A stretch of DNA of 32,823 nucleotides from an uncultured beta proteobacterium. GTDB taxonomy: Bacteria > Pseudomonadota > Gammaproteobacteria > Burkholderiales > Burkholderiaceae_C. The position numbers and the translations under genes are program-made. The DNA lies in the NCBI GenBank assembly GCA_903897925.1, contig CAIUDG010000110.1:1-32823 (forward strand), given 5' to 3'. The notes beneath the pieces were generated by a model. The model did not search any database. It was given only the letters and a program-made list of their open reading frames with translations, and was not told where the DNA came from. Positions within the stretch are counted from its first letter, which is position 1; each line of letters begins with the position of its first letter. This document shows positions 1 to 7,803 of this stretch, piece after piece.

Positions 1-806
1 AGGTTGTCGCGCCGGCCCCAGCGGTTGTAGACGCGGACCACGGCTTCCAGGTAATTGATGATCTGGTTCCAGGGCAGAAATTCGCACAGCAGCGTGCTGA
101 TCACCGGGGTGCGGCCCATGCCGCCACCCACAAATACTTTGAAGCCGAGTGCGCCCTGGGCATTTTTTACCAGGTGCAGACCCACGTCGTGCCAGCGCGT
201 GGCGGCACGGTCGTTGGTAGCGCCGGTGATGGCAATCTTGAATTTGCGCGGCAGGAAGGCGAATTCGGGGTGCAGCGTGCTCCACTGGCGCAAAATTTCG
301 GCATAGGGGCGCGGATCGGCGATTTCGTCGGCGGCAACACCGGCCAGTTCGTCGCTGGTGATGTTGCGGATGCAATTGCCGCTGGTCTGGATGCCGTGCA
401 TGTCAACACTGGCCAGCAGGTCCATCACGTCGGCGCTCTTGCTCAGTGGAATCCAGTTGAACTGCACATTCTGGCGCGTGGTGAAGTGGCCATAGCCGAC
501 CGGCAGGTGTGTGGTGCCCCAGGCCGCCTGGGTGCCAATGGCTTTGTCGAACACTTCCTTGCTCGGCTGGTCGTAGGTGCGGGCAATGCGGGCCAGGGCG
601 CGCATCTGCTTGCTCGACAGTTCGCCGTAGGGCACGGCAACGCGCAGCATGGGCGCGTAGCGCTGGATATACCAGCCGTTTTGCAGGCGCAGTGGGCGAA
701 AGTCGTCGTCACTCAGGGTGCCGGCCAGATTGCGTTGCAGCTGGTCGCGGTGCTGTTCCGCGCGGGCGCGGATGAATTGCCGATCAAATTCTGTGTATTG
801 GTACAT
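1..806 (-). CDS. cysI: Nitrite/sulfite reductase hemoprotein, N-terminal part (runs off left edge)
   Basis: This is the siroheme/[4Fe-4S] enzyme that reduces sulfite to sulfide (or nitrite to ammonia) in the cytoplasm. I translated the minus strand from the ATG at 806-804. It gives 268 residues beginning MYQYTEFDRQFIRAR, with the family blocks NGWYIQRYAPMLRVAVPYG, YGHFTTRQNVQFNW, GIQTSGNCIRNITSDE, PRKFKIAITG and KVFVGGGMGRTPVI. The start is supported by an AGAGGAG ribosome binding site about a dozen bases upstream. The siroheme/Fe-S cysteine region lies beyond the window edge, so integrity cannot be judged. It begins 16 bp after the exporter gene and is probably cotranscribed with it. CysB (19503-20468) is the expected activator by family knowledge. 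Choosing sulfite over nitrite as substrate is an inference from the neighbouring sulfite exporter. Confidence 0.9.
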   Translation of the reverse strand, partial: MYQYTEFDRQFIRARAEQHRDQLQRNLAGTLSDDDFRPLRLQNGWYIQRYAPMLRVAVPYGELSSKQMRALARIARTYDQPSKEVFDKAIGTQAAWGTTHLPVGYGHFTTRQNVQFNWIPLSKSADVMDLLASVDMHGIQTSGNCIRNITSDELAGVAADEIADPRPYAEILRQWSTLHPEFAFLPRKFKIAITGATNDRAATRWHDVGLHLVKNAQGALGFKVFVGGGMGRTPVISTLLCEFLPWNQIINYLEAVVRVYNRWGRRDN

Positions 807-822
807 GGAACAGGCACTCCTC

Positions 823-1614
823 TTAGAGCGCGATGAGTTTGAAGCCGGCATAGGCCAGCAAAAGGGAAAGTATGGAACGGATCAGCCGCTCCGGTGTCTT
901 GGTCATCCAGTGCGACCCTACCCAGATGCCAGGTAAGGAGCCGCACAGCAGCAGCGCCAGCATGTGCCAGTCGACGCTGCCCAGCGAGGCGTGGCCGAGT
1001 CCGGCCACCAGCGTCAGCGGCACGGCGTAGGCGATATCGGCGGCGACGATGCGCGACAGCGGCAGCCGGGGATACAGCAGCATCAGCACGGTAACGCCAA
1101 TGGCGCCAGCGCCAACCGAGGTCAGCGTCACCAGGCTGCCAATGAAGGCGCCAAACAACAGCGGCAGACTCCAGTGGCGCGGCGTGATGGCGTTGCGTTC
1201 CTGGCCCAGCAGCACTGCCTGCGGGCTGGCTTTGCCGCGCAGCGCCTTGTACAGCGTGGCGCCGGCGGTCAGCAGCAGTGCCAGTCCCAGAGTGGTGGTC
1301 ATGGCGGACTGCACATGTGCGTCGGCCGGGCCCAGGCGTTCCAGCAAATACAGCGTGATCAGCGAGGCCGGAATGCTGCCGGCGCACAGTGTGCGCACAA
1401 TGGGCCAGTCAACCCGGCGCGCGCGCGCCATTTTGATGGTGCCGCCCATTTTGGTGAAGGCGGCAAACAGCAGGTCGGTGCCAACCGCCAGGTAGGGCTT
1501 GATGCCGAACAAAAAAATCAGGATAGGCGTCATCAGGGAGCCACCACCGACCCCGGTCAGGCCGACGATGCTGCCTACCAGAAAGCCAGCCAAGATGTAC
1601 GCGAAATCATGCAT
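823..1614 (-). CDS. TauE/SafE family sulfite exporter-like membrane protein
   Basis: A 263-residue polytopic inner-membrane protein of the TauE/SafE family, whose members export sulfite, sulfoacetate or related organosulfur anions. The N-terminus carries the family signature GFLVGSIVGLTGVGGGSLMT and the repeat half contains GSLVTLTSVGAGAIG, the paired glycine-rich motifs of the two pseudo-repeats. About seven to eight hydrophobic segments are visible. It lies 16 bp upstream of the reductase gene on the same strand. The pairing suggests relief of sulfite build-up during assimilation, which is an inference. No convincing Shine-Dalgarno sequence precedes the ATG. The short region upstream (1615-1669) is AT-rich and contains a GGTTC-N9-GAACC dyad that could be an operator. 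Confidence 0.88.
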   Translation of the reverse strand: MHDFAYILAGFLVGSIVGLTGVGGGSLMTPILIFLFGIKPYLAVGTDLLFAAFTKMGGTIKMARARRVDWPIVRTLCAGSIPASLITLYLLERLGPADAHVQSAMTTTLGLALLLTAGATLYKALRGKASPQAVLLGQERNAITPRHWSLPLLFGAFIGSLVTLTSVGAGAIGVTVLMLLYPRLPLSRIVAADIAYAVPLTLVAGLGHASLGSVDWHMLALLLCGSLPGIWVGSHWMTKTPERLIRSILSLLLAYAGFKLIAL

Positions 1615-1627
1615 GGGGCGAACTGTA

Positions 1628-1646
1628 GGTTCAATCCCTTAGAACC
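1628..1646 (-). promoter_or_regulatory. Candidate operator dyad upstream of exporter-cysI genes
   Basis: GGTTC (1628-1632) and GAACC (1642-1646) form a perfect 5-bp dyad separated by 9 bases. It sits 14-32 bp upstream of the exporter ATG in an AT-rich 55-bp gap. The placement would suit a regulator of the sulfur genes such as CysB, but CysB sites are degenerate and I cannot confirm it. Confidence 0.25.
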
Positions 1647-1669
1647 AAAACTATTTTTTGGCTATTACC

Positions 1670-2572
1670 TTATTCTGGACACGTATAAGGTTTCTGTTGC
1701 AGGGCGCCATCGCCATCGCCATCGCCATCGCCAGAGCGCAGTTCGCGCATGCGCTCGTCAAAGTAACTGCCGACGCTGTAGCGTTCGGACAGCACCACGT
1801 CGCGCCGAGGGTGCAGAAACAGCGGTAGCGCGATGCGCGACTTTTGCGCGGCCGCACCCTGCGGGTTGAGCACCCGGTGCACGGTGGACGGGTAGTAGTG
1901 GCCGGAGGCCTCGGCCAGCATGTCGCCGATATTGACTATCAGCAGGCCGAAATCACAGGGCACGTCGTGCCAGGCCTGGTCTTTGCCCCAGACCTGCAGG
2001 CCGGGCTCGGTGGCGGCCGGCAGCAGGGTCAGCAAGTTGATGTCGCCGTGCGCCGCTGCGCGCAGCGCCCCGGCAGCTTCCTGGCCGGTCAGCGGTGGGT
2101 AGTGCAGCACACGCAGCAGGGTGTGCTCGCTGCCTTCGAGCATGCGCGGCAGCGGCATGCTGTAGCCGGCCCTGACGGCTGCGGGGGAGTGCGTTTCGAC
2201 CCAGCCCAGCAGCGTCGATGCCAGCGCCAAGCCCTGTTGGTAATAGCGCTGTGCCGCGTCCGACACCTGGCTCGGGTAGCGGCCCCAGGGAAAAATGTGG
2301 AAGAACTCCTTCAGGTCTTTCACGCTGTGGCCTTTGGCGGTTTCCGACACCGCGCTGGAAAAATAGCCGTCGTGCCGCGCCGGGTCCTGCGCATACAGGT
2401 GTTTGGCGCTGGACTGAAAGAAGGCCAGCCATTCGGCATAAATGCCGTCCACCAGGGAGCGCTGCAAGGGATGGTTTTTCAGCACACCGAAACCGGTGTG
2501 GTGCAGGCTGTCGCAGAAGGCGCGCGGGGCATCCGGACTTTGGAAGTCGACGATCGGCAGTTCAAAGTTCAT
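1670..2572 (-). CDS. 2-oxoglutarate/Fe(II)-dependent oxygenase, isopenicillin N synthase-like
   Basis: A 300-residue non-heme iron oxygenase of the isopenicillin N synthase/2OG-Fe(II) superfamily. The iron-binding facial triad is visible as HGD in AAAHGDINLLTLLP and the distal histidine in STVHRVLNP, followed by RIALPLFLHP, which occupies the 2OG/substrate-binding arginine region. The N-terminal DIOX_N-like part (PIVDFQSPDAPRAFCDSL) is also typical. Its start overlaps the end of the nucleoside hydrolase gene by 11 bp, so it probably belongs to that operon. The substrate is unknown, though the context hints at nucleoside or sugar metabolism. The C-terminus has an odd Gly-Asp tract encoded by a hexanucleotide repeat at 1705-1732. 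Confidence 0.85.
   Translation of the reverse strand: MNFELPIVDFQSPDAPRAFCDSLHHTGFGVLKNHPLQRSLVDGIYAEWLAFFQSSAKHLYAQDPARHDGYFSSAVSETAKGHSVKDLKEFFHIFPWGRYPSQVSDAAQRYYQQGLALASTLLGWVETHSPAAVRAGYSMPLPRMLEGSEHTLLRVLHYPPLTGQEAAGALRAAAHGDINLLTLLPAATEPGLQVWGKDQAWHDVPCDFGLLIVNIGDMLAEASGHYYPSTVHRVLNPQGAAAQKSRIALPLFLHPRRDVVLSERYSVGSYFDERMRELRSGDGDGDGDGALQQKPYTCPE
1705..1732. repeat. Hexanucleotide tandem repeat (CGCCAT)4 plus 4 nt
   Basis: Four perfect CGCCAT units followed by CGCC lie inside the 3' end of the oxygenase gene. On the coding strand they encode alternating Gly-Asp (GDGDGDGDG). The 6-nt unit keeps the frame whatever the copy number, so length changes would alter only the tail of the protein. 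Confidence 0.9.
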
Positions 2573-3581
2573 GGGACTGGCCTGACGGCGCTCCGGTGTT
2601 GAGCCAGGGCGCCATCAGGGTGTGCTCGAGTACCTGCTTGCAGGCCTCGGCCTGCACTTCCATGCAGGCATGCACTTCGGGCACGTTGTCGTCCCAGCCG
2701 GCTTGCGGGTAGTTGATGGGTTTGCGCCGCAGCATGGTTTGTCCTTGTGCCAGTCCGTCCACCGCAACGCGCATGCGACCGCTTTCGCAGACGAAAAATT
2801 CCGGGTTGGTGAGGTAGATGAAGGCCAGCACGTCGTGCCCGAAACAACCGTGGACGGTGGCCACGTGCGGGTACAGGCCGCTGTAAAAGTCGGCGTAGAA
2901 GTTGACCGCGTGCAGCAGGGTGTCGGTGGCACAGTGGCGCTGCTGTGCCGCAATCTTGCGAAACAGCGCCACCGGCAGAATGACCTGGTGCGTTACGTCC
3001 AGACCGACCATGGTCAGCTTCCAGCCGGCGCCGAAGACGAGGTCGGCGCTGTGCGGGTCGTTCCAGATATTGGCTTCGGCCACCGGCGAGACGTTGCCGG
3101 GTTCGAGCACGGTACCACCCATCAGGATCACTTTGCGGATCAGTTGCGGCAGCCGTGGTTCGAGGCGCAGGGCGGCGGCCAGATTGCCCAGCGGACCAAC
3201 CGCGACCAAGGTGATTTTTCCTGGTCGGGCGCGGGCCATGTCGACAATGAACTGGGCCGAGGAGCGCGGGTCGAGGCGGTTGTCAAAGGCCACGCGGTTG
3301 GGCAGATTGCCCAGGCCGTCGGCGCCATGGATGCTGGCCGGCGGGGCTTCGCTGGCTTTGTGCAGTGGCGTCGCCACGCCCTGGGTCACGGGAATATGGC
3401 CCTGGCCAGCCAAGGCGCTCAGGTAGAGCGCATTGGCGGCGGCCTGTTCCACCCGCACATTGCCAAAGGTGGTGGTGATGCCGAGCACTTCGATGTCCGG
3501 ATGCGCCAGGGCGTAATACAGGGCCATGGCGTCGTCCACGCCGGGGTCGGTGTCGTAAATGACTTGGAAGGGACGCGTCAT
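2562..3581 (-). CDS. Nucleoside hydrolase (inosine-uridine preferring family)
   Basis: Hydrolyses the N-glycosidic bond of ribonucleosides to free base plus ribose. The 339-residue protein has the diagnostic N-terminal calcium/ribose-binding motif in YDTDPGVDDAMALYYAL. It also has the mid-protein signature GGTVLEPGNVSPVAEANIWN followed by DP, and the C-terminal HDVLAFIYL segment with the conserved His-Asp. I chose the ATG at 3581-3579 because it overlaps the ribokinase stop in an ATGA arrangement. An in-frame start 27 bp earlier would lie inside ribokinase and add nine non-conserved residues. Translational coupling with ribokinase makes sense: ribose released here can be phosphorylated by the upstream gene product. 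Base specificity cannot be read from sequence. Confidence 0.93.
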   Translation of the reverse strand: MTRPFQVIYDTDPGVDDAMALYYALAHPDIEVLGITTTFGNVRVEQAAANALYLSALAGQGHIPVTQGVATPLHKASEAPPASIHGADGLGNLPNRVAFDNRLDPRSSAQFIVDMARARPGKITLVAVGPLGNLAAALRLEPRLPQLIRKVILMGGTVLEPGNVSPVAEANIWNDPHSADLVFGAGWKLTMVGLDVTHQVILPVALFRKIAAQQRHCATDTLLHAVNFYADFYSGLYPHVATVHGCFGHDVLAFIYLTNPEFFVCESGRMRVAVDGLAQGQTMLRRKPINYPQAGWDDNVPEVHACMEVQAEACKQVLEHTLMAPWLNTGAPSGQSHEL

Positions 3582-4534
3582 GGGGTAGTGGTGGCGGGCA
3601 GGCCGCAAAAGCTGCGCAGCTGGGCCAGTGCGGCGTGCTGCGCGCTGTCGGAGCTGTGCTGTTGCTGGAGAAAAGCCCGCACATCGGCGGCTTCAGGAAT
3701 GCTGGTCTGGGCGCCGGCGCGGGTGCAGGCCAGGGCCGAAGCGGCGCTGGCATAACGTAGCGCTTCGGGCATGGCTGCGCCCTGGCTGAGCTGGGCGCAG
3801 AGGGCGCCGCAAAACGTGTCGCCGGCACCGGTGGTGTCGAGTGGCGTGATGGGAAATGCGGTTTGGAATAGCAGCGCGCCGTGGTGCAGTGCGCAGCAGC
3901 CGTGCGCGCCCAGCGTGACGACCACACTGGGCACCTGCAGGCCTTGCAGGCATTCGACAATGCTGCCGGCATGGCCGGCAATGCAGGCAAGTTCGGTTTC
4001 GTTGACCAGCAGCAGATCGAGCGCGTCCAGCAGTGCCGGTGGCAGCGGCTGCGCCGGTGCTGCGTTCAGCGCGACACACACGCCGGCCTGCTGTGCGGCC
4101 TGGGCGTAGGCGCAAACGCTTTCCAATGGCGTTTCCAGTTGCAGCAGCAGGTGGCTGAAGCCCTGCAGCGGCGGCAAATGTTGCGGGCGCAGCGCCTGGT
4201 TGGCGCCCGGCGCCACGGTAATGGCGTTTTCGCCCTGCTCGGAAACACAGATGAAGGCGGTGCCGGTGGCCAATTGCGCGCTGCGCACCGGGTGCAGAAC
4301 GACCTGTGCCTGCTGCAAGGAGGCTTCGATGGGCGTGGCGAAGGCGTCATTGCCAAAGGCTGCCAGCAGGTGCGTGCTAACGCCACCAGCGCGGGCGCAG
4401 GCGACGGCCTGGTTGGCACCCTTGCCGCCGGGGTAGGTCTGGAAGTCTTGCCCCAGCACGGTCTCGCCGGGCGCTGGAATGTGCTGGGCGCGCACAACGA
4501 AGTCGAGGTTGGCGGAACCGGCTACCAGTATCAT
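3578..4534 (-). CDS. rbsK: Ribokinase (PfkB family)
   Basis: Phosphorylates D-ribose to ribose-5-phosphate in the cytosol. Of 318 residues, the N-terminal PfkB signature is seen in FQTYPGGKGANQAVACARAG and the C-terminal signature in LDTTGAGDTFCGALCAQL, which carries the catalytic aspartate. Other RbsK-like blocks are QLETPLESV, ALNAAPAQPLP and LLVNETELACIAG, which favour ribokinase over pseudouridine kinase PsuK. I used the ATG at 4534; a TTG directly before it is a possible alternative. The stop overlaps the start of the nucleoside hydrolase (ATGA). The gene is divergent from psuG with only 36 bp between start codons, so promoter elements of at least one gene must lie in coding sequence. 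Confidence 0.92.
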   Translation of the reverse strand: MILVAGSANLDFVVRAQHIPAPGETVLGQDFQTYPGGKGANQAVACARAGGVSTHLLAAFGNDAFATPIEASLQQAQVVLHPVRSAQLATGTAFICVSEQGENAITVAPGANQALRPQHLPPLQGFSHLLLQLETPLESVCAYAQAAQQAGVCVALNAAPAQPLPPALLDALDLLLVNETELACIAGHAGSIVECLQGLQVPSVVVTLGAHGCCALHHGALLFQTAFPITPLDTTGAGDTFCGALCAQLSQGAAMPEALRYASAASALACTRAGAQTSIPEAADVRAFLQQQHSSDSAQHAALAQLRSFCGLPATTTP

Positions 4535-4570
4535 CAATCACCGTTTTGTTGTGGATCAGGAGCCTGCATT

Positions 4571-5527
4571 GTGCCAACTAAATCAAACCCGTTCAGCGCG
4601 TCTCTGAGTCCGTTTCTGGATCTGTCTGCGGAAGTGCAGCTGGCGCTGGTGCAGGGCCAGCCGGTGGTGGCGCTGGAGTCGACCATCATTGCCCACGGCA
4701 TGCCCTATCCGCAGAATGTGCAGACGGCGCTGCAGGTCGAAGCCGAAGTGCGCCAGCAGGGCGCGGTGCCGGCCACAGTGGCGGTGCTTGGCGGGCGTCT
4801 GAAAGCCGGCCTGTCGGCCACAGAAATCGAAATGTTGGGCCAGCGCGGGCCGGCCGTGCGCAAACTCAGCCGGCGTGATCTGGCTTTTTGTGTGGCCAGT
4901 GGCGGCTGGGGCGCGACCACGGTAGCGGCGACCATGCTGGTGGCGGCGCTGGCTGGCATCCGGGTGTTTGCCACCGGCGGCATTGGTGGCGTGCACCGCG
5001 GAGCTGCAGAAAGCTTTGACGTATCGGCCGATTTGCAGGAACTGGCGCAGACACCAGTGGCAGTGGTCTGCGCCGGGGTCAAGTCGATTCTGGACTTGCG
5101 CTTGACGTTGGAGTATTTGGAGACCCATGGTGTCGCCGTGGTGGGTTACCGTACCGCCACGTTGCCGGCGTTTTATACCCGTGACAGCGCATTTGCGGTG
5201 GACTACCAGCTCGACTCCGCCGCCGATATCGCCCGCGTGTTGCAGGTGCAGTCGGCCCTGGGCCTGCGCGCCGGCATGGTGGTGGCCAATCCGATTCCGC
5301 TGGAACACGCCATGCCGGCAGCGCGCATGGAGCAGGCCATTGCCCAAGCCTTGCAAGAGGCCAGCGCGCAGGGCGTGCTGGGCAAGCAGATCACGCCGTT
5401 TTTGCTGGCGCGCGTTAGCGCACTCACCGGCGGTGAGAGTCTGGCGGCGAATATCCAGCTGGTGCTGAACAATGCGCGACTGGCGGCGCAAATCGCACGT
5501 GAATTGCCTATGCGCCATGGCACATAG
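4571..5527 (+). CDS. psuG: Pseudouridine-5'-phosphate glycosidase
   Basis: Cleaves the C-C glycosidic bond of pseudouridine 5'-phosphate reversibly to uracil plus ribose-5-phosphate. The 318-residue protein contains the family motifs ALESTIIAHGMPYPQN (catalytic Glu), LGGRLKAGLS (Lys), ATGGIGGVHRGAAESFDVSA (metal-binding Asp), VCAGVKSILDL (catalytic Lys) and ANPIPLEHAMPA. The start is a GTG at 4571, decided by an AGGAG ribosome binding site at 4558-4562 with 8-base spacing; the open frame extends far upstream antisense to ribokinase and is not coding there. No pseudouridine kinase is obvious nearby, unless the PfkB kinase divergent from it has dual use. The BMP-type binding protein follows 38 bp downstream, so cotranscription is likely. 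Confidence 0.93.
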   Translation: MPTKSNPFSASLSPFLDLSAEVQLALVQGQPVVALESTIIAHGMPYPQNVQTALQVEAEVRQQGAVPATVAVLGGRLKAGLSATEIEMLGQRGPAVRKLSRRDLAFCVASGGWGATTVAATMLVAALAGIRVFATGGIGGVHRGAAESFDVSADLQELAQTPVAVVCAGVKSILDLRLTLEYLETHGVAVVGYRTATLPAFYTRDSAFAVDYQLDSAADIARVLQVQSALGLRAGMVVANPIPLEHAMPAARMEQAIAQALQEASAQGVLGKQITPFLLARVSALTGGESLAANIQLVLNNARLAAQIARELPMRHGT

Positions 5528-5565
5528 CCGCTAATATCCAGCGCACACACCTGAGAACATCTTCC

Positions 5566-6546
5566 ATGCCTATTTTTCGTCATTGGATCGCGGCCCTGGC
5601 TGCTGGCGCCTGCTTGGTGGCTGCTGGCGCATGGGCCGAACCGGCCATTCTGTATGACGTCGGTGGCAAGTTTGACAAGTCCTTCAATGAAGCGGCGTTC
5701 TACGGCATGGAGAAGTGGAAGAAGGAAAGCGGCAAGAAATACCTCGAGCTCGAGGTGCATAAAGAGTCGCAGCGTGAGCAGGCCGTGCGCAGCCTGGCCG
5801 AAAAAGGTGCCAGTCCGATCATCGTGGTGGGCTTTGAGCAGGCCGCGGCGGTGGACAAGGTGTCCAAGGAATTTCCGAAGCTGCATTTCGCGATTGTTGA
5901 CATGGTGGTCGAAGGCCCGAATGTGCAGTCGGTGGTGTTCAAGGAACATGAAGGCAGTTTTCTGGTGGGGGCGCTGGCCGCCATGGCCAGCAAGACCGGC
6001 AAGGTCGGCTTTATTGGCGGCATGGATATTCCGCTGATCCATCGGTTTGGCTGTGGCTACGAACAAGGCGTGCGCTTTGTCCGGCCCGATGCGGAAGTGT
6101 TTTCCAACATGACCGGCAGCACCGGCGCGGCCTGGCACGATCCGGCGCGCGGTGCAGAACTGGCGCTGAAGCAGTTTGCCAGAGGCGCTGACGTGGTGTT
6201 TGCCGCTGCCGGCGGCACCGGGGTCGGTGTGTACCAGGCCGCCAAAGAGCATGGCAAGCTGGCCATCGGTGTCGATATCAACCAGAACTATTTGCAACCC
6301 GGCGCGATGCTGACCTCCATGCTCAAACGCGTTGATGTGGCGGTCTACAACGTGACCAAAGACTTCACGCCCGGCATGCTGGTGCTGGGGCTGCGCGAAG
6401 GCGGGGTTGACTACGCCGTCGACGAAAACAATGCGCGCCTGCTGACGCCGGAAATGAGGAAACGCGTGGAAGGTATCAAGGCCGACATCATCCGCGGCAA
6501 GATCAGCGTGGCCGACTATATGGCCGATAACGCCTGCCGCTACTGA
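5566..6546 (+). CDS. BMP family (PnrA-like) nucleoside ABC transporter substrate-binding protein
   Basis: A periplasmic binding protein of the basic membrane protein/PnrA family, whose characterised members bind purine or other nucleosides. The 326-residue precursor starts with a Sec signal peptide (hydrophobic core about residues 9-22, likely cut after AGAWA). No lipobox cysteine is seen, unlike the lipoprotein members of Gram-positives and spirochaetes. Family motifs: YDVGGKFDKSFNEAAFYGME, EHEGSFLVGALAAMAS, GFIGGMDIPLIHRFGCGYEQ, and VDINQN with PGAMLTSMLKRVDVAVY. It follows psuG closely, consistent with nucleoside uptake. The matching ATPase and permease genes are not adjacent. Confidence 0.9.
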   Translation: MPIFRHWIAALAAGACLVAAGAWAEPAILYDVGGKFDKSFNEAAFYGMEKWKKESGKKYLELEVHKESQREQAVRSLAEKGASPIIVVGFEQAAAVDKVSKEFPKLHFAIVDMVVEGPNVQSVVFKEHEGSFLVGALAAMASKTGKVGFIGGMDIPLIHRFGCGYEQGVRFVRPDAEVFSNMTGSTGAAWHDPARGAELALKQFARGADVVFAAAGGTGVGVYQAAKEHGKLAIGVDINQNYLQPGAMLTSMLKRVDVAVYNVTKDFTPGMLVLGLREGGVDYAVDENNARLLTPEMRKRVEGIKADIIRGKISVADYMADNACRY

Positions 6547-6594
6547 GTCTGGACCGCAACAAAAAGCTGGTAAGGTCAGCGTTTTGGAGGTGCT

Positions 6595-7791
6595 ATGAAA
6601 CGCTTGGGGTTTGCATTGGTGTTCGGGGCCTGTGCTGCGGTGTTTGCGCAGCCGGCGCCGATCAAGATCGGGGAAATCAACAGTTATTCCACTATGCCGC
6701 AGTTCACCACGCCCTACCGCCAGGGCTGGCAACTGGCGGTGGAACAGATCAACGCGGCGGGTGGTTTGCTCGGACGCAAGGTCGAAGTGATTTCTCGTGA
6801 CGACGCTGGCAAGCCGGACGAAGCCTTGCGCCTGGCGATAGAACTGGGCAGCAGTGAAAAAGTGGACGTGCTGGCCGGTGGCTATCTGTCCAATGTCGGT
6901 CTGGCGCTGGCGGACCATGCCGCCAAGAACAAGCGCCTGTATGTGGCCAGCGAACCCCTGACCGACGCCATCGTCTGGGACAAGGGCAACCGCTATACCT
7001 TCCGCTTGCGTCCCAGCACCTATATGCAGGCCGCCATGCTGGTCGAGGAGGCCGCCAAGCTGCCGGCCAAACGCTGGGCCACAATTGCGCCGAATTACGA
7101 GTATGGCCAGAGCGCCGTGGCAACGTTCAAAGCGCAGCTCAAGGCACGCCGTCCGGACGTGGAGTTTGTCGCCGAGCAGTGGCCGGTGTTGGGCAAGCTT
7201 GACGCTGGCAGCACCTTGCAGGCGATCATGCAGGCCAAGCCCGATGCCATCATGAACGTGACCTTTGGTGCCGATCTGGCCAAGCTGGTGCGCGAGGGCA
7301 ACCAGCGCAATGTGTTTCCGAAAACGCCGGTGGTGTCGCTGCTGTCCGGTGAGCCGGAATACCTGGATGTGCTGAAGGACGAAACCCCGGCCGGCTGGAT
7401 CGTCACCGGTTATCCCTGGGACCAGATTGATACCAAGGCGCATGCGGCGTTCGCTGCCGAGTATTACAAGAAATACCATGAGAACCCGCGCATGGGCTCG
7501 GTGGTGGGCTATTCCACCATGCAGGCGATTTTTGCCGCGATTGCCAAAGCCAAAAGTGTCGACAACGAAAAACTGGTGATGGCCATGCGTGGCCTGCAGT
7601 TTTCCACGCCGTTTGGTCCGGTGGAGTTCCGCGCCGTGGACCAGCAGTCGACCATGGGCGCTTACGTGGGCAAACTGGAGCAGCGTGGCGGCAAGGGCAG
7701 CATGGTGCAGTGGCGCTATGCCAATGGCAAGGACTACCAGCCGAGCGACACGTATGTGCGCAGCCGGCGTCCGGCTGCGGCTATGCAATAA
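6595..7791 (+). CDS. ABC transporter substrate-binding protein, Leu/Ile/Val-binding (type 1 periplasmic) family
   Basis: A 398-residue periplasmic protein with an N-terminal signal peptide (MKRLGFALVFGACAAVFAQ, cleavage near residue 18). The LivK-type fold is seen in IKIGEINSYSTMPQFTTPYR, AVEQINAAGGLLGRKVEVIS and the second lobe (VGYSTMQAIFAAIAKAKSVD). A strong GGAGGT ribosome binding site ends a few bases before the ATG. This family binds branched-chain amino acids, amides, aromatic acids or other small ligands, and the ligand cannot be assigned. It lies 48 bp behind the BMP protein on the same strand. Its own permease and ATPase genes are absent from the window. It converges on mnmC with a 12-bp gap. 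Confidence 0.88.
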   Translation: MKRLGFALVFGACAAVFAQPAPIKIGEINSYSTMPQFTTPYRQGWQLAVEQINAAGGLLGRKVEVISRDDAGKPDEALRLAIELGSSEKVDVLAGGYLSNVGLALADHAAKNKRLYVASEPLTDAIVWDKGNRYTFRLRPSTYMQAAMLVEEAAKLPAKRWATIAPNYEYGQSAVATFKAQLKARRPDVEFVAEQWPVLGKLDAGSTLQAIMQAKPDAIMNVTFGADLAKLVREGNQRNVFPKTPVVSLLSGEPEYLDVLKDETPAGWIVTGYPWDQIDTKAHAAFAAEYYKKYHENPRMGSVVGYSTMQAIFAAIAKAKSVDNEKLVMAMRGLQFSTPFGPVEFRAVDQQSTMGAYVGKLEQRGGKGSMVQWRYANGKDYQPSDTYVRSRRPAAAMQ

Positions 7792-7803
7792 GCGCGCAGG
7801 CCT

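Noticed and set aside
3881..4570. Upstream 230-residue extension of psuG
   Set aside because: It lies antisense to ribokinase and lacks homology-like features; the GTG at 4571 has its own ribosome binding site.
5203..7788. 861-residue open frame on the minus strand
   Set aside because: Antisense to psuG and two clearly recognised binding-protein genes with signal peptides; no family motifs of its own.
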